This document shows positions 8,267 to 15,026 of a stretch of 15,026 nucleotides of DNA, piece after piece. Under the pieces are notes generated by a model. That model saw only the letters and a list, made by a program, of their open reading frames with translations, had not been told where the DNA came from and searched no databases. The DNA lies in NCBI GenBank assembly GCA_050253255.1, contig JBFWJK010000073.1:1-15026 (forward strand), given 5' to 3'. Both the position numbers and the translations under genes were made by a program. Each line of letters opens with the position of its first letter. Positions within the stretch are counted from its first letter, which is position 1. This DNA is from JACKCP01 sp050253255 (GTDB lineage Bacteria; Desulfobacterota; Desulfobacteria; Desulfobacterales; JACKCP01).

Positions 8267-8416
8267 ATGGTAAAAAAAATTGAGCACATAAGAAGAAATA
8301 TTCAAATTTTAAAAATCAAAGATTTTTTTTGCATCCTTATAATAGTTTTTATTCTTGACAGAATAGAATGGGTAAGGGAATTTTTATTATCGTTTTATAT
8401 TGACCTTAAGCAATAG
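8267..8416 (+). CDS. Putative small single-span membrane protein, 49 residues
   Basis: The frame encodes a basic N-terminus (VKKIEHIRR), then a hydrophobic stretch FFCILIIVFIL (about 20-30), then a short tail with WVREFLLSFYIDLKQ. This is the layout of a tiny inner-membrane or peripheral membrane protein. The purine-rich AGGGGGA (8246-8252) is 14 bases before the ATG, which is long. An in-frame TTG at 8255 is only two bases from it, which is too close, so the start is uncertain. The gene fills the gap between the zinc-ribbon and DUF1232 genes in the same direction, 37 bases before the latter. No family is recognised. The hydrophobic run is short, and the frame could be fortuitous in such AT-rich DNA. 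Confidence 0.42.
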   Translation: MVKKIEHIRRNIQILKIKDFFCILIIVFILDRIEWVREFLLSFYIDLKQ

Positions 8417-8453
8417 TTATTTTTTTTCTAATTTAGAATAAGGAGAAGTAAAA

Positions 8454-8858
8454 ATGGCCATAAGTAAAGAGCAGGAAGAAAAAGCAAGAAAACAATTTAT
8501 GGATGATATAAACAATGTGGATGAAAGTGATGTGGAATATGCTGCTAAAAAGGGCAATAAAAAAGTAGAGTCCTTAGAGAAAAACAAGCCGTCAGCACTT
8601 ATTGAAATATGGGAAGATATAAAACTTCTTGTTGGCTTGGTTGGTGACTATGTCAGTGGGAAATACAGAGAAACTCCATGGAAAACAATAGCTGCTGCAG
8701 CTGGAGCAATAATTTATTTTGCTTCTCCAATAGATGTTATTCCTGATTTTATTCCAATTGCAGGATATCTTGATGATGCTCTTGTACTAAAACTTGCTAT
8801 TGATTTTTCTCACGATGATTTGATGGCGTATAAAAGATGGAAAGAATCAGCACAGTAA
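8454..8858 (+). CDS. YkvA-type DUF1232 protein
   Basis: A 134-residue protein. The N-terminal 50 residues are charged and probably helical. The DUF1232 core covers about residues 72-115, with the diagnostic SPIDVIPDFIPIAGYLDDA (91-109) preceded by a hydrophobic segment AAAAGAIIYFA (80-90). The family is widespread, of unknown biochemical function, and usually taken to be membrane-associated because of its hydrophobic hairpin. The ribosome binding site AAGGAG lies just upstream of the ATG. It is 34 bases before the first dynamin-like GTPase, which has the same direction and no terminator between, so the two should be co-transcribed. This suggests that it helps the GTPases at the membrane; that is inference from position only. 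Confidence 0.88.
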   Translation: MAISKEQEEKARKQFMDDINNVDESDVEYAAKKGNKKVESLEKNKPSALIEIWEDIKLLVGLVGDYVSGKYRETPWKTIAAAAGAIIYFASPIDVIPDFIPIAGYLDDALVLKLAIDFSHDDLMAYKRWKESAQ

Positions 8859-8892
8859 TAAAAAAATAATTTTTTAAAAAGGAGCAGTCAAA

Positions 8893-10617
8893 TTGCTTAA
8901 AATTCAGTCGGATTTTTTGGATTATATATCAGATATTAATAACGAAATTAAGTCTTCAGGAATTTCAGATGAAACCAAGGACAGATTAATTAATAAATTT
9001 ATTGAAAAAGCTTTAAAAGAAGCAGAACTTTTAATTCCAGTAATTGGGGCTTTCAGTTCGGGAAAAAGTTCTTTAATTAATTCTTTTCTTGGAAAAGAAT
9101 ATCTTCCAGTGGGTATAACTCCTGAAACTTCTCTTGCTACTGAAATAAGATATGGTGACAAAGACATAGTTCAGGCAGTTAAGGGAAACTCTGAAATAGA
9201 TGAGTTCCCTTTTTCAAACATTGAAGAAGTAGTAAAAAAAGCAAAAGACTATAAATACCTGAAAGTTTATTTAAATAATGAAAATATTAAAAAAATTGAA
9301 CCTTTAATACTTGTTGATATGCCAGGTTTTGATTCACCTCTTGATCTACATAATCAGGCAATCATGGAGTATATTGACAAAGGTTCTCATTATATAGTCC
9401 TTACAAGTGTTGAGGACGGAAGTATTACACGGTCAATGACAAGACAGCTTTTAGATATTCAGGAATATGGACGTGATTTTACATTTTTCTTGAGTAAAAC
9501 TAACTTGAGGGCTGGATCAGACATTGAACAAGTAATTGAAAAAATTGAAGAACAGATTGAAGATACATTTAATTTTTCCAAAAAAGTTTTGAAATTAGGT
9601 GTCAACAGCGGTGAGAGCCTTAATGAAGTTTTAAATGGAATTGATCCTGAAAAACTTTTTAAAAATATTTTTTTAAATCCTTTAAGACAAAATTATTCAA
9701 ATATTACAGAAAATTTAAATACAAATATTTCAGCATTAAAAAAGAGCAAAAATGAAAACCTTGATGCTGTAAAGGAATTAAAAAAAGGTGTTGAAAATCT
9801 GATAAAAAAACGTGACTCAATGATTGCTCAAGCAAAGCAAAAATATTCTGATGCAAATGTGGCTTCTATAGTAAATGCTGTAGGGAAAGATTTGAGTGAT
9901 TCTTCAGATGAACTGGCACAAGCAGCTTTAAGAGGAGGAGAAACAGCTCTTTCTCAGTTAATTACTGAAATAGTAAGGCATAGTTTAATAGAAAATGTTA
10001 AATATTCAATGAACAGTATTGGCGAAAGTATTGTAAATGATTTTTCTCTTAGCTTAAGCAGTATTAATTCTACGATTTCTTCTTTTTCAATAAGTGAAGA
10101 CTGGCTTTCAAAAATAACTGAAAGCACTAAAATGATGATGGAAAGGACTCAAAGTTTTCTTAAAAGCTCATCAGATGTTTTGCCTAATAAGGAAAATTCA
10201 GGAAAAATCTATAAAATTATCTCCACAGTCCTTGCAGTTACAACTCAAATAATAAACCCTATTTTAGAGCTAATAATTGTTTTTCTTCCAGATATTATTT
10301 TGGGATTTTTTAAATCATCACAAGAAAAAAGACAGATTGAAGAAATAAAGTCTTCAATTCTAACTCAGGTTATTCCTGGGATTAAAAGACAGCTTAGTAT
10401 TAAATTACCTCAGATATTTGAAGAGCAGATAAGTGAATTAATCCAAAATATTGCAAAAGAATTTGAAAGAGAACTAAGTGAAAAACAGCATGCAATTGAA
10501 GCTATGGAAAAAGAAAAAGAAGCCAGAATTACTGATATAAATACTGAAATTAAACTTTATGAAGATTTAAGCGCAAAAATTACAGAATTAACAAACAAAG
10601 TTTTATTTCAAAATTAA
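8893..10617 (+). CDS. Dynamin-like GTPase 1 (with C-terminal hydrophobic segment)
   Basis: A 574-residue bacterial dynamin-family protein. The start is TTG: GGAG (8881-8884) is eight bases upstream and no in-frame ATG occurs before about codon 158. The G domain has the P-loop GAFSSGKS (52-59), a switch region GITPETSLATEIRYG (74-88) and G3 DMPG (142-145). At the G4 position it reads SKTN (201-204), followed by LRAGSD, where a canonical GTPase has NKxD or TKxD, so base recognition may be altered. Helical regions follow, and residues about 438-473 are strongly hydrophobic (IISTVLAVTTQIINPILELI and following), resembling the membrane-inserting paddle of bacterial dynamins. The C-terminus is charged and probably coiled coil. 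It resembles GTPase 3 of this operon around the P-loop and after G4. LeoA-like function is plausible but not proven. Confidence 0.9.
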   Translation: MLKIQSDFLDYISDINNEIKSSGISDETKDRLINKFIEKALKEAELLIPVIGAFSSGKSSLINSFLGKEYLPVGITPETSLATEIRYGDKDIVQAVKGNSEIDEFPFSNIEEVVKKAKDYKYLKVYLNNENIKKIEPLILVDMPGFDSPLDLHNQAIMEYIDKGSHYIVLTSVEDGSITRSMTRQLLDIQEYGRDFTFFLSKTNLRAGSDIEQVIEKIEEQIEDTFNFSKKVLKLGVNSGESLNEVLNGIDPEKLFKNIFLNPLRQNYSNITENLNTNISALKKSKNENLDAVKELKKGVENLIKKRDSMIAQAKQKYSDANVASIVNAVGKDLSDSSDELAQAALRGGETALSQLITEIVRHSLIENVKYSMNSIGESIVNDFSLSLSSINSTISSFSISEDWLSKITESTKMMMERTQSFLKSSSDVLPNKENSGKIYKIISTVLAVTTQIINPILELIIVFLPDIILGFFKSSQEKRQIEEIKSSILTQVIPGIKRQLSIKLPQIFEEQISELIQNIAKEFERELSEKQHAIEAMEKEKEARITDINTEIKLYEDLSAKITELTNKVLFQN

Positions 10618-10632
10618 TACGGAGGTCTTTGT

Positions 10633-12981
10633 ATGGATTTAATAAGTGTTGGCCGCAAAGTTGAAGATATCTTGTCAAGATATCATAATCTGGTTGAGTA
10701 CGAAGCCGACAACCTTAAGAGAGAATTTGCAATAGATTCTCCAGACTCAATGGAAAAAGCAATTGAAGATATTCAAAATCAGGAAAGGCTTCTCCAAATT
10801 GGTATTGTCGGTCGAGTTAAAGCCGGTAAATCATCTCTTTTAAATGCTTTGCTTTTTAATGGTGAAAATATTCTTCCAAAGGCAGCCACACCAATGACTG
10901 CTGCTTTAACTCAGCTTTCTTACGGTAATGAACTTTCTTCAGAAGTTGAATTTTTTACAAAGGAAGATTTTTTAAAAATTAAGGAAGCACATGGGAAATA
11001 CCTGAGCAGATTATCTAATTTAAAGGAAACTGCTTTAAAAAATCTTAAGGAAAGAAAGAAAAAAAAGGAAAAAGGGCTGTTAAGTATTTCAGCAAAACTT
11101 TCTCCACAGGAAGAAAATGAGTTGAATGAAAAAGCACTCCGGCAGGCATTAAGAGAAATAAAAAATGAAACAGAACTAAGTGCTGCATATGATCAGTTTG
11201 AGAAAATGAAAAATTCAGGAGTAGATATAGATTCTCTTGGTGAACTTAAAAAGATCAAGGCTGAAAATATTTCTGACTTAAGTGCGTCTCTTACTGAATA
11301 TGTCGGTTCAGACGGAAAATATATGCCTTTTACAAAAAGTGTGGATATTAAGCTTCCACAGGAAAATTTAAAGGATATTAGAATTATTGATACTCCGGGA
11401 ATAAATGATCCTGTTCAGTCAAGGGAAGAGAGAACAAGAGAGCTTCTCAAGTATTGTGATGTTACTTTTGTAGTAAGTCCATCGGGGCAGTTTATAAGTA
11501 ATGAAGATACTGATCTTATGGACAGAATTACAAAAAAAGAGGGTGTGAGCGATGTTTATGTTGTTGCAAGCCAGGTTGATACCCAGCTTATGGGGAGTGA
11601 AAAGGAAAAATATAGTGGAGAGCTGCCAAAAGTTCTTGAGGGAATAAGAAGTTCACTTGGAACACATCTTGTTTCAACCTTAAAAAAACTTAAACAGAGC
11701 AGTCCAGAGATTGGTGCTGCATTTGATGAATTGATAGAAGGCGGCAAAGAGAATGTAGTCCATTCTTCCGGTATTTGTCAGACTCTAAAATCTCAGTTTG
11801 AAGAAAAAGAAAAATGGGATGATGGAGCAAGGCATGTATGGGGATATTTAACAAGAGAATATCCTGATTATTTCAGTGATAGCGACATTAATCTTTCTTG
11901 TGCCAATTTGGATCTTCTTGGAAATATTCCTAAAATCAATTCAATTGTTTCAGATGTAAGATCCAAAAAAGATGAAATACTGAATAAAAGAAAACAGGAA
12001 TTTATTCAGGTCAAGACAAGGGCTTTTACACAATATCTTGATGCAATTATTTCTTTTGCAGAAAATCAGACTGAAAAAATTAAAAACAGTGACAAGGAAG
12101 AGCTGAAAACACAGAAAGATAAGCTTCTTAAAATTCAAAAAAAAGCCTCATCAGCTCTTAATGAAGAATATTATGATCTTGTTGATGAACTTGAAATTAA
12201 TATAAAAAATACACTTACTGCAAAACTGAATTCTTTTTTTAAGGAAACAAGAGATTCTGTGAAGAGTGAGCAGGGAAGTGAAACAGAAAGTTATGAAGTA
12301 AAAAAAAGTGGTTTTTTTTCAAAGATTGCAAGAGGTATTGGGGCTGGAGGATATGAAACTAAAACAAGGACATATACAACTTTAAGAAGCGGGGCTGTAA
12401 GAAGTGCACTTGAAGATTTGACCTGTGATATTGAAAATTCTATTTCAACAGAATCAAGACAATTTGTTCTGGACTGGAGAAAAAGTCTTTATTCCAATCT
12501 TTTAAAAACTTTAAGAAGTACAGTTTCAGATGATGATCTTGATACCCAGCTTATAAAAAAGACTATAAGGTCGGTTTTAAATTCTGTTGAATATCCTGAA
12601 ATGGATTATGGAAGTCTGCTGGAGTCAGGTGAAGAAGAGGAAAACCGCAATAAACCCAAAGGCTTATTGGGCGGTCTTTTTGCGAGCTTGTCCCGGTCTA
12701 GGGGTGGTTTGAATGCGAGAGGGACATTGACAGGCTCTGAGGCAGAAGATTTCCTTGATGAAGCATTAGGGTTTATAAATAACCTAAAAAAGCAGGTTAA
12801 TAGTGATATTAAAGCTTATTGTGCAGATTTGATTCAATCTTTAAAAAAAATAGATCCTTCCGAAAAAATATTTGGGAATTACAAAATGCGTATTGAAGAG
12901 CTTGAAGAACAGTTGAAAAACCGTGAGCTTACTCTTGAAATGTTTTCAAAATTAACAAAAGAGCTTGGGGAGGTTTGCTGA
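10633..12981 (+). CDS. Dynamin-like GTPase 2 (large, 782 residues)
   Basis: The ATG has an excellent ribosome binding site, GGAGGT (10621-10626), and starts only 15 bases after GTPase 1 ends. The G domain shows the P-loop GRVKAGKS (60-67), a switch segment KAATPMTAALTQLSYG (83-98), G3 DTPG (253-256) and, at G4, SQVD (313-316) in place of NKxD. A long charged insertion (about 110-215) separates the switch region from G3, probably coiled coil. After the G domain come helical regions. Two glycine-containing, hydrophobic-basic stretches, near 559-575 (SGFFSKIARGIGAGG) and 677-698 (GLLGGLFASLSRSRGG), could contact lipid. No classic transmembrane helix is seen. The last 40 residues are again coiled-coil-like. 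The stop overlaps the ribosome-binding region of GTPase 3. It resembles LeoB/LeoC-type dynamins in style; exact correspondence is uncertain. Confidence 0.9.
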   Translation: MDLISVGRKVEDILSRYHNLVEYEADNLKREFAIDSPDSMEKAIEDIQNQERLLQIGIVGRVKAGKSSLLNALLFNGENILPKAATPMTAALTQLSYGNELSSEVEFFTKEDFLKIKEAHGKYLSRLSNLKETALKNLKERKKKKEKGLLSISAKLSPQEENELNEKALRQALREIKNETELSAAYDQFEKMKNSGVDIDSLGELKKIKAENISDLSASLTEYVGSDGKYMPFTKSVDIKLPQENLKDIRIIDTPGINDPVQSREERTRELLKYCDVTFVVSPSGQFISNEDTDLMDRITKKEGVSDVYVVASQVDTQLMGSEKEKYSGELPKVLEGIRSSLGTHLVSTLKKLKQSSPEIGAAFDELIEGGKENVVHSSGICQTLKSQFEEKEKWDDGARHVWGYLTREYPDYFSDSDINLSCANLDLLGNIPKINSIVSDVRSKKDEILNKRKQEFIQVKTRAFTQYLDAIISFAENQTEKIKNSDKEELKTQKDKLLKIQKKASSALNEEYYDLVDELEINIKNTLTAKLNSFFKETRDSVKSEQGSETESYEVKKSGFFSKIARGIGAGGYETKTRTYTTLRSGAVRSALEDLTCDIENSISTESRQFVLDWRKSLYSNLLKTLRSTVSDDDLDTQLIKKTIRSVLNSVEYPEMDYGSLLESGEEEENRNKPKGLLGGLFASLSRSRGGLNARGTLTGSEAEDFLDEALGFINNLKKQVNSDIKAYCADLIQSLKKIDPSEKIFGNYKMRIEELEEQLKNRELTLEMFSKLTKELGEVC
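12967..12973 (+). promoter_or_regulatory. Ribosome binding site that fixes the start of GTPase 3
   Basis: GGGGAGG lies inside the last codons of GTPase 2. It is ten bases from ATG 12984 but only one base from the in-frame TTG at 12975, so the ATG is the more likely start. The upstream TGA (12979-12981) ends two bases before this ATG, an arrangement typical of translational coupling. Confidence 0.75.
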
Positions 12982-12983
12982 TA

Positions 12984-14555
12984 ATGCAAATTGAAAAACA
13001 TAATGAATTAAAGCAGCAGATTGATGAGTTGGGGAAGTTTTTTAAGTGGAATAAGGCTGAACTTAAAAATAATGTTAAATCAAACATCTCTGGCATTTTT
13101 AATGAGTTGACAGAACTAACCAAGACAAAAGAACATCTTGAATCTGAACTAAAAACTTTAAACCATAAGAATGAAGAATTGGATAGAATCTCAAAACAGC
13201 TTAAAAACGAAAAAAGGGATATGGCTTTAGAAATTGAGAAGTTAAATAATAATTTTAGGGAGCTTAAAAAGAAATACAATTTGGTCGTTGAAAAATACAA
13301 AGGGGTTGAAAGCCAAAAGAATCAAATTGAAAAAAAATATAATGACGTTTCGATAAAGTATAATCTTATAAGTGAAATTTTATCTGCTAGTTCAGTCTTT
13401 AATGAAAAGTTTCACAAATTCAGAGCTTTATTAAGAAATGAATTTCTTGAGTTTGCAAACAAAGAGTCTTCACTTGCTGAAGAAGCACAGGCAATTCTTA
13501 TGATGCAGGCTGTGGAAAAAAGACTTGAACTTGTAGTTAGTTTTTCAAATATTTATAATAAAAATATAATTGCAATCGGAGGAGGTTTCAGCAGCGGAAA
13601 ATCAGCTTTTGTAAACAGTTTTTTTAATGATGAAAAGCTTAAGCTTCCAATCGGGATTAATCCCGTTACTGCTATTCCAACATATATTATACCCGGAGAA
13701 ATAAACCATATTAAGGGATATTCTCAAAATGGCGGAGTTATAGATATTGAAAGAGGTTTTTATGAAGAGTTGTCTCATGACTTTGTTAAATCATTTAAAT
13801 TTAATTTAAAAGACATAATGCCTTTCATGGCTTTGGAAACTTCAATCAGAAATCTTGATAAGCTTTGCTTTATTGATACTCCAGGCTACAATCCTTCAGA
13901 TATTGATCAGGGCTTTACTTCGGAAGATAAAAAGACAGCTTCAGAATATCTGGCTCAGGCTAGTTCTATGATTTGGATGGTAGGCCTTGATTCAAACGGT
14001 ACTATACCTGCATCTGATCTTGAATTTTTGGATACTTTAAACCTGGAAGATAAAAAACTTTATATAGTTGCAAATAAAGCAGATTTAAGGGCAGAAAGCG
14101 ATCTTGAGGATGTGCTTGATGAGATTGAAGAATCACTTGATGACTATGATATAGAATTTTGTGGTATAAGTGCTTTTAGCTCAAATTTAAGACATGAATA
14201 TATGAGCAGAAAACTTTCTTTGTTTGATTTTTTAAAAGGCGAGAATAAAACTCTTCAGACAGAAAAAGAAATAATTTCAGAAATAGAAAAAGTTTTTGGA
14301 ATGTATGAAGCAGCTCTTGCACAGGACATAGAAAAAAGTAAAAAAGTAATTTCTCAGATAAATTCCCTTGAGCTTGATATGTTGGAGTCTGGTTTTGATT
14401 CAACAGATTCTAAAGTTGACAATAGAATAGAAGAATTGAAAAAAAGCTTTAAAATAAAGCATCTTGAGAATTTACAAAAAGAAATGTTTTCAGTAAAAAA
14501 ATTAATTCTGCAAGGTGTTACAGATATTTTTAACGACATAAACCGTAAAGAATAG
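12984..14555 (+). CDS. Dynamin-like GTPase 3 with N-terminal coiled coil
   Basis: A 523-residue protein; the frame also allows TTG at 12975, adding three residues. Residues about 1-130 are almost entirely charged heptad-like sequence (for example TKEHLESELKTLNHKNEEL), a long coiled coil. The G domain follows: P-loop GGFSSGKS (200-207), switch segment PIGINPVTAIPTYIIPG (222-238), G3 DTPG (298-301) and a canonical G4 NKAD (364-367) followed by LRAESD. Only about 155 residues remain after G4, mostly charged helix, and no hydrophobic membrane segment is present. It is the last gene of the operon, closed by a hairpin terminator. The P-loop and post-G4 text match GTPase 1 closely, pointing to duplication and divergence. 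This is the only one of the three with all canonical nucleotide motifs, so it is the best candidate for the active GTP hydrolase. Confidence 0.9.
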   Translation: MQIEKHNELKQQIDELGKFFKWNKAELKNNVKSNISGIFNELTELTKTKEHLESELKTLNHKNEELDRISKQLKNEKRDMALEIEKLNNNFRELKKKYNLVVEKYKGVESQKNQIEKKYNDVSIKYNLISEILSASSVFNEKFHKFRALLRNEFLEFANKESSLAEEAQAILMMQAVEKRLELVVSFSNIYNKNIIAIGGGFSSGKSAFVNSFFNDEKLKLPIGINPVTAIPTYIIPGEINHIKGYSQNGGVIDIERGFYEELSHDFVKSFKFNLKDIMPFMALETSIRNLDKLCFIDTPGYNPSDIDQGFTSEDKKTASEYLAQASSMIWMVGLDSNGTIPASDLEFLDTLNLEDKKLYIVANKADLRAESDLEDVLDEIEESLDDYDIEFCGISAFSSNLRHEYMSRKLSLFDFLKGENKTLQTEKEIISEIEKVFGMYEAALAQDIEKSKKVISQINSLELDMLESGFDSTDSKVDNRIEELKKSFKIKHLENLQKEMFSVKKLILQGVTDIFNDINRKE

Positions 14556-14570
14556 CATTTGATGAATTAT

Positions 14571-14600
14571 GCTCCGAAGTTAATCGCTTCGGAGCGTTTT
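14571..14600 (+). terminator. Rho-independent terminator of the GTPase operon
   Basis: The perfect 9-bp stem GCTCCGAAG (14571-14579) / CTTCGGAGC (14587-14595) with a seven-base loop is followed by GTTTT. It lies 15 bases after the stop of GTPase 3 and ends the six-gene unit. The T-run is short but the stem is GC-rich. Confidence 0.85.
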
Positions 14601-14713
14601 ATACATCAAGTTAATATTCTATCCCCCCCATGCATCATAATTTCAAATTAAATTTATTTTAGAAATAAAAAAAAGCATGCTTCTAATAATAGGAGTATTT
14701 TTTTTAAAAAAAG

Positions 14714-14724
14714 GCTCTAAACGA
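14714..14724 (+). repeat. GCTCTAAACGA motif, copy 2 (upstream of the lipoprotein gene)
   Basis: Identical to bases 7972-7982, here 55 bases before the ATG of the lipoprotein gene. As at copy 1, a T-rich stretch, an A-run (AAATAAAAAA) and an AGGAGG ribosome binding site follow. The rest of the 213-base gap (14556-14768) holds the terminator, a run of seven C at 14623-14629 and a 10-base palindrome AAGCATGCTT at 14673-14682. No gene is seen there. Confidence 0.55.
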
Positions 14725-14768
14725 GTTTCCCTTTTGTATGAACAAATAAAAAACATACAGGAGGTAAA

Positions 14769-15026
14769 ATGTTTAAGAATTCATTATTTTTTTTGGCTGT
14801 TTCTGCTTTTTTCTTTTCAGGCTGTTCTGATGATGCTGTTAATTTTGTGAAAAAAAGCAAAATGACAAGGTATCAGGATTCGGTTTACGAGATGTTTGAC
14901 ATTGGGTTTGATAAAACCATGTGGAGCTCAAAAGTTGAAAATCAATATAAAATTGTTGTTTTTGAAGGAGTTGTTAGTCGCAGATTAAATTTGGAGCTTA
15001 TTAACAATAATATGAATTTTGTAAAA
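14769..15026 (+). CDS. Putative lipoprotein, 5' part (3' end outside window)
   Basis: Eighty-six residues are visible before the right edge. The N-terminus has one Lys at position 3, a hydrophobic core LFFLAVSAFFF and a lipobox FSGC with Cys19, so it should be cleaved by signal peptidase II and lipid-anchored at the inner or outer membrane. The position before Gly-Cys is Ser, which is allowed, and the -3 residue is Phe, which is less usual. The mature part (SDDAVNFVKKSKMTRYQDSV and on) is charged and resembles no family I recognise. The strong ribosome binding site AGGAGG (about 14758-14764) supports the ATG. A terminator separates it from the GTPase operon, yet it shares an upstream 11-base motif with that operon, so joint regulation is possible. 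Confidence 0.82.
   Translation, partial: MFKNSLFFLAVSAFFFSGCSDDAVNFVKKSKMTRYQDSVYEMFDIGFDKTMWSSKVENQYKIVVFEGVVSRRLNLELINNNMNFVK

Noticed and set aside
12975..12983. TTG at 12975 as start of GTPase 3
   Set aside because: The GGGGAGG ribosome binding site ends only one base before it; ATG 12984 has a ten-base spacing and is preferred, although the difference is only three residues.
14623..14629. Run of seven C in AT-rich DNA, considered as a phase-variation tract
   Set aside because: It is not inside a reading frame nor between promoter hexamers that I can identify, and it is too short to argue slippage.
14562..14651. 29-codon plus-strand frame between GTPase 3 and the lipoprotein gene
   Set aside because: It spans the terminator hairpin, has no ribosome binding site, and ends in low-complexity text.
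14673..14682. Palindrome AAGCATGCTT as an operator upstream of the lipoprotein gene
   Set aside because: A 10-base palindrome is common by chance, and no second copy or regulator links it to the gene.

Overview
The window looks like chromosomal DNA from a Gram-negative, moderately AT-rich bacterium. Supporting signs are a lipoprotein signal peptide, a large c-di-GMP signalling protein, strong AGGAGG-type ribosome binding sites and sigma70-like promoters. The protein styles would fit a Desulfobacterota- or Deferribacterota-like lineage, but I cannot fix the taxon from sequence alone. No tRNA, rRNA, CRISPR array, transposase or integrase was seen.

Left part (1-7953), ordinary housekeeping and stress genes. 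The 3' two-thirds of a P1B-type heavy-metal ATPase runs in from the left edge, and its last 59 bases overlap a MarR-family regulator. A 10-bp hairpin separates this pair from a convergent crotonase-family gene on the minus strand, whose second catalytic glutamate position is a histidine. Divergent from that gene is a 1082-residue soluble sensor with about six PAS domains, one GAF domain and an intact diguanylate cyclase (GGDEF) domain. Next comes a complete monofunctional haem catalase with a near-consensus promoter and a strong terminator.

Right part (about 7972-14600), an AT-rich six-gene unit read in one direction and closed by a hairpin terminator. It begins with two genes too short for most gene callers: a 54-residue CxxC/CxxC zinc-ribbon protein and a 49-residue protein with one hydrophobic segment. 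These are followed by a YkvA/DUF1232 protein and three consecutive large dynamin-like GTPases of 574, 782 and 523 residues. The first and third GTPases are paralogues by local sequence around the P-loop and after G4. They differ in layout: the first has a long C-terminal region with a hydrophobic segment, while the third has an N-terminal coiled coil and a short C-terminal region. Their base-recognition (G4) motifs diverge: SKTN, SQVD and canonical NKAD. The arrangement recalls LeoABC of enterotoxigenic E. coli and the dynamin-like phage-defence system called Eleos, but with three GTPases and three extra small upstream genes. A membrane-remodelling or membrane-surveillance complex, possibly for defence, is the best inference.

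An exact 11-base sequence, GCTCTAAACGA, lies shortly upstream of the first gene of this unit and again shortly upstream of the next gene, a lipoprotein cut by the right edge. It may be a shared promoter or operator element, or a duplication marking the edges of an inserted cassette.
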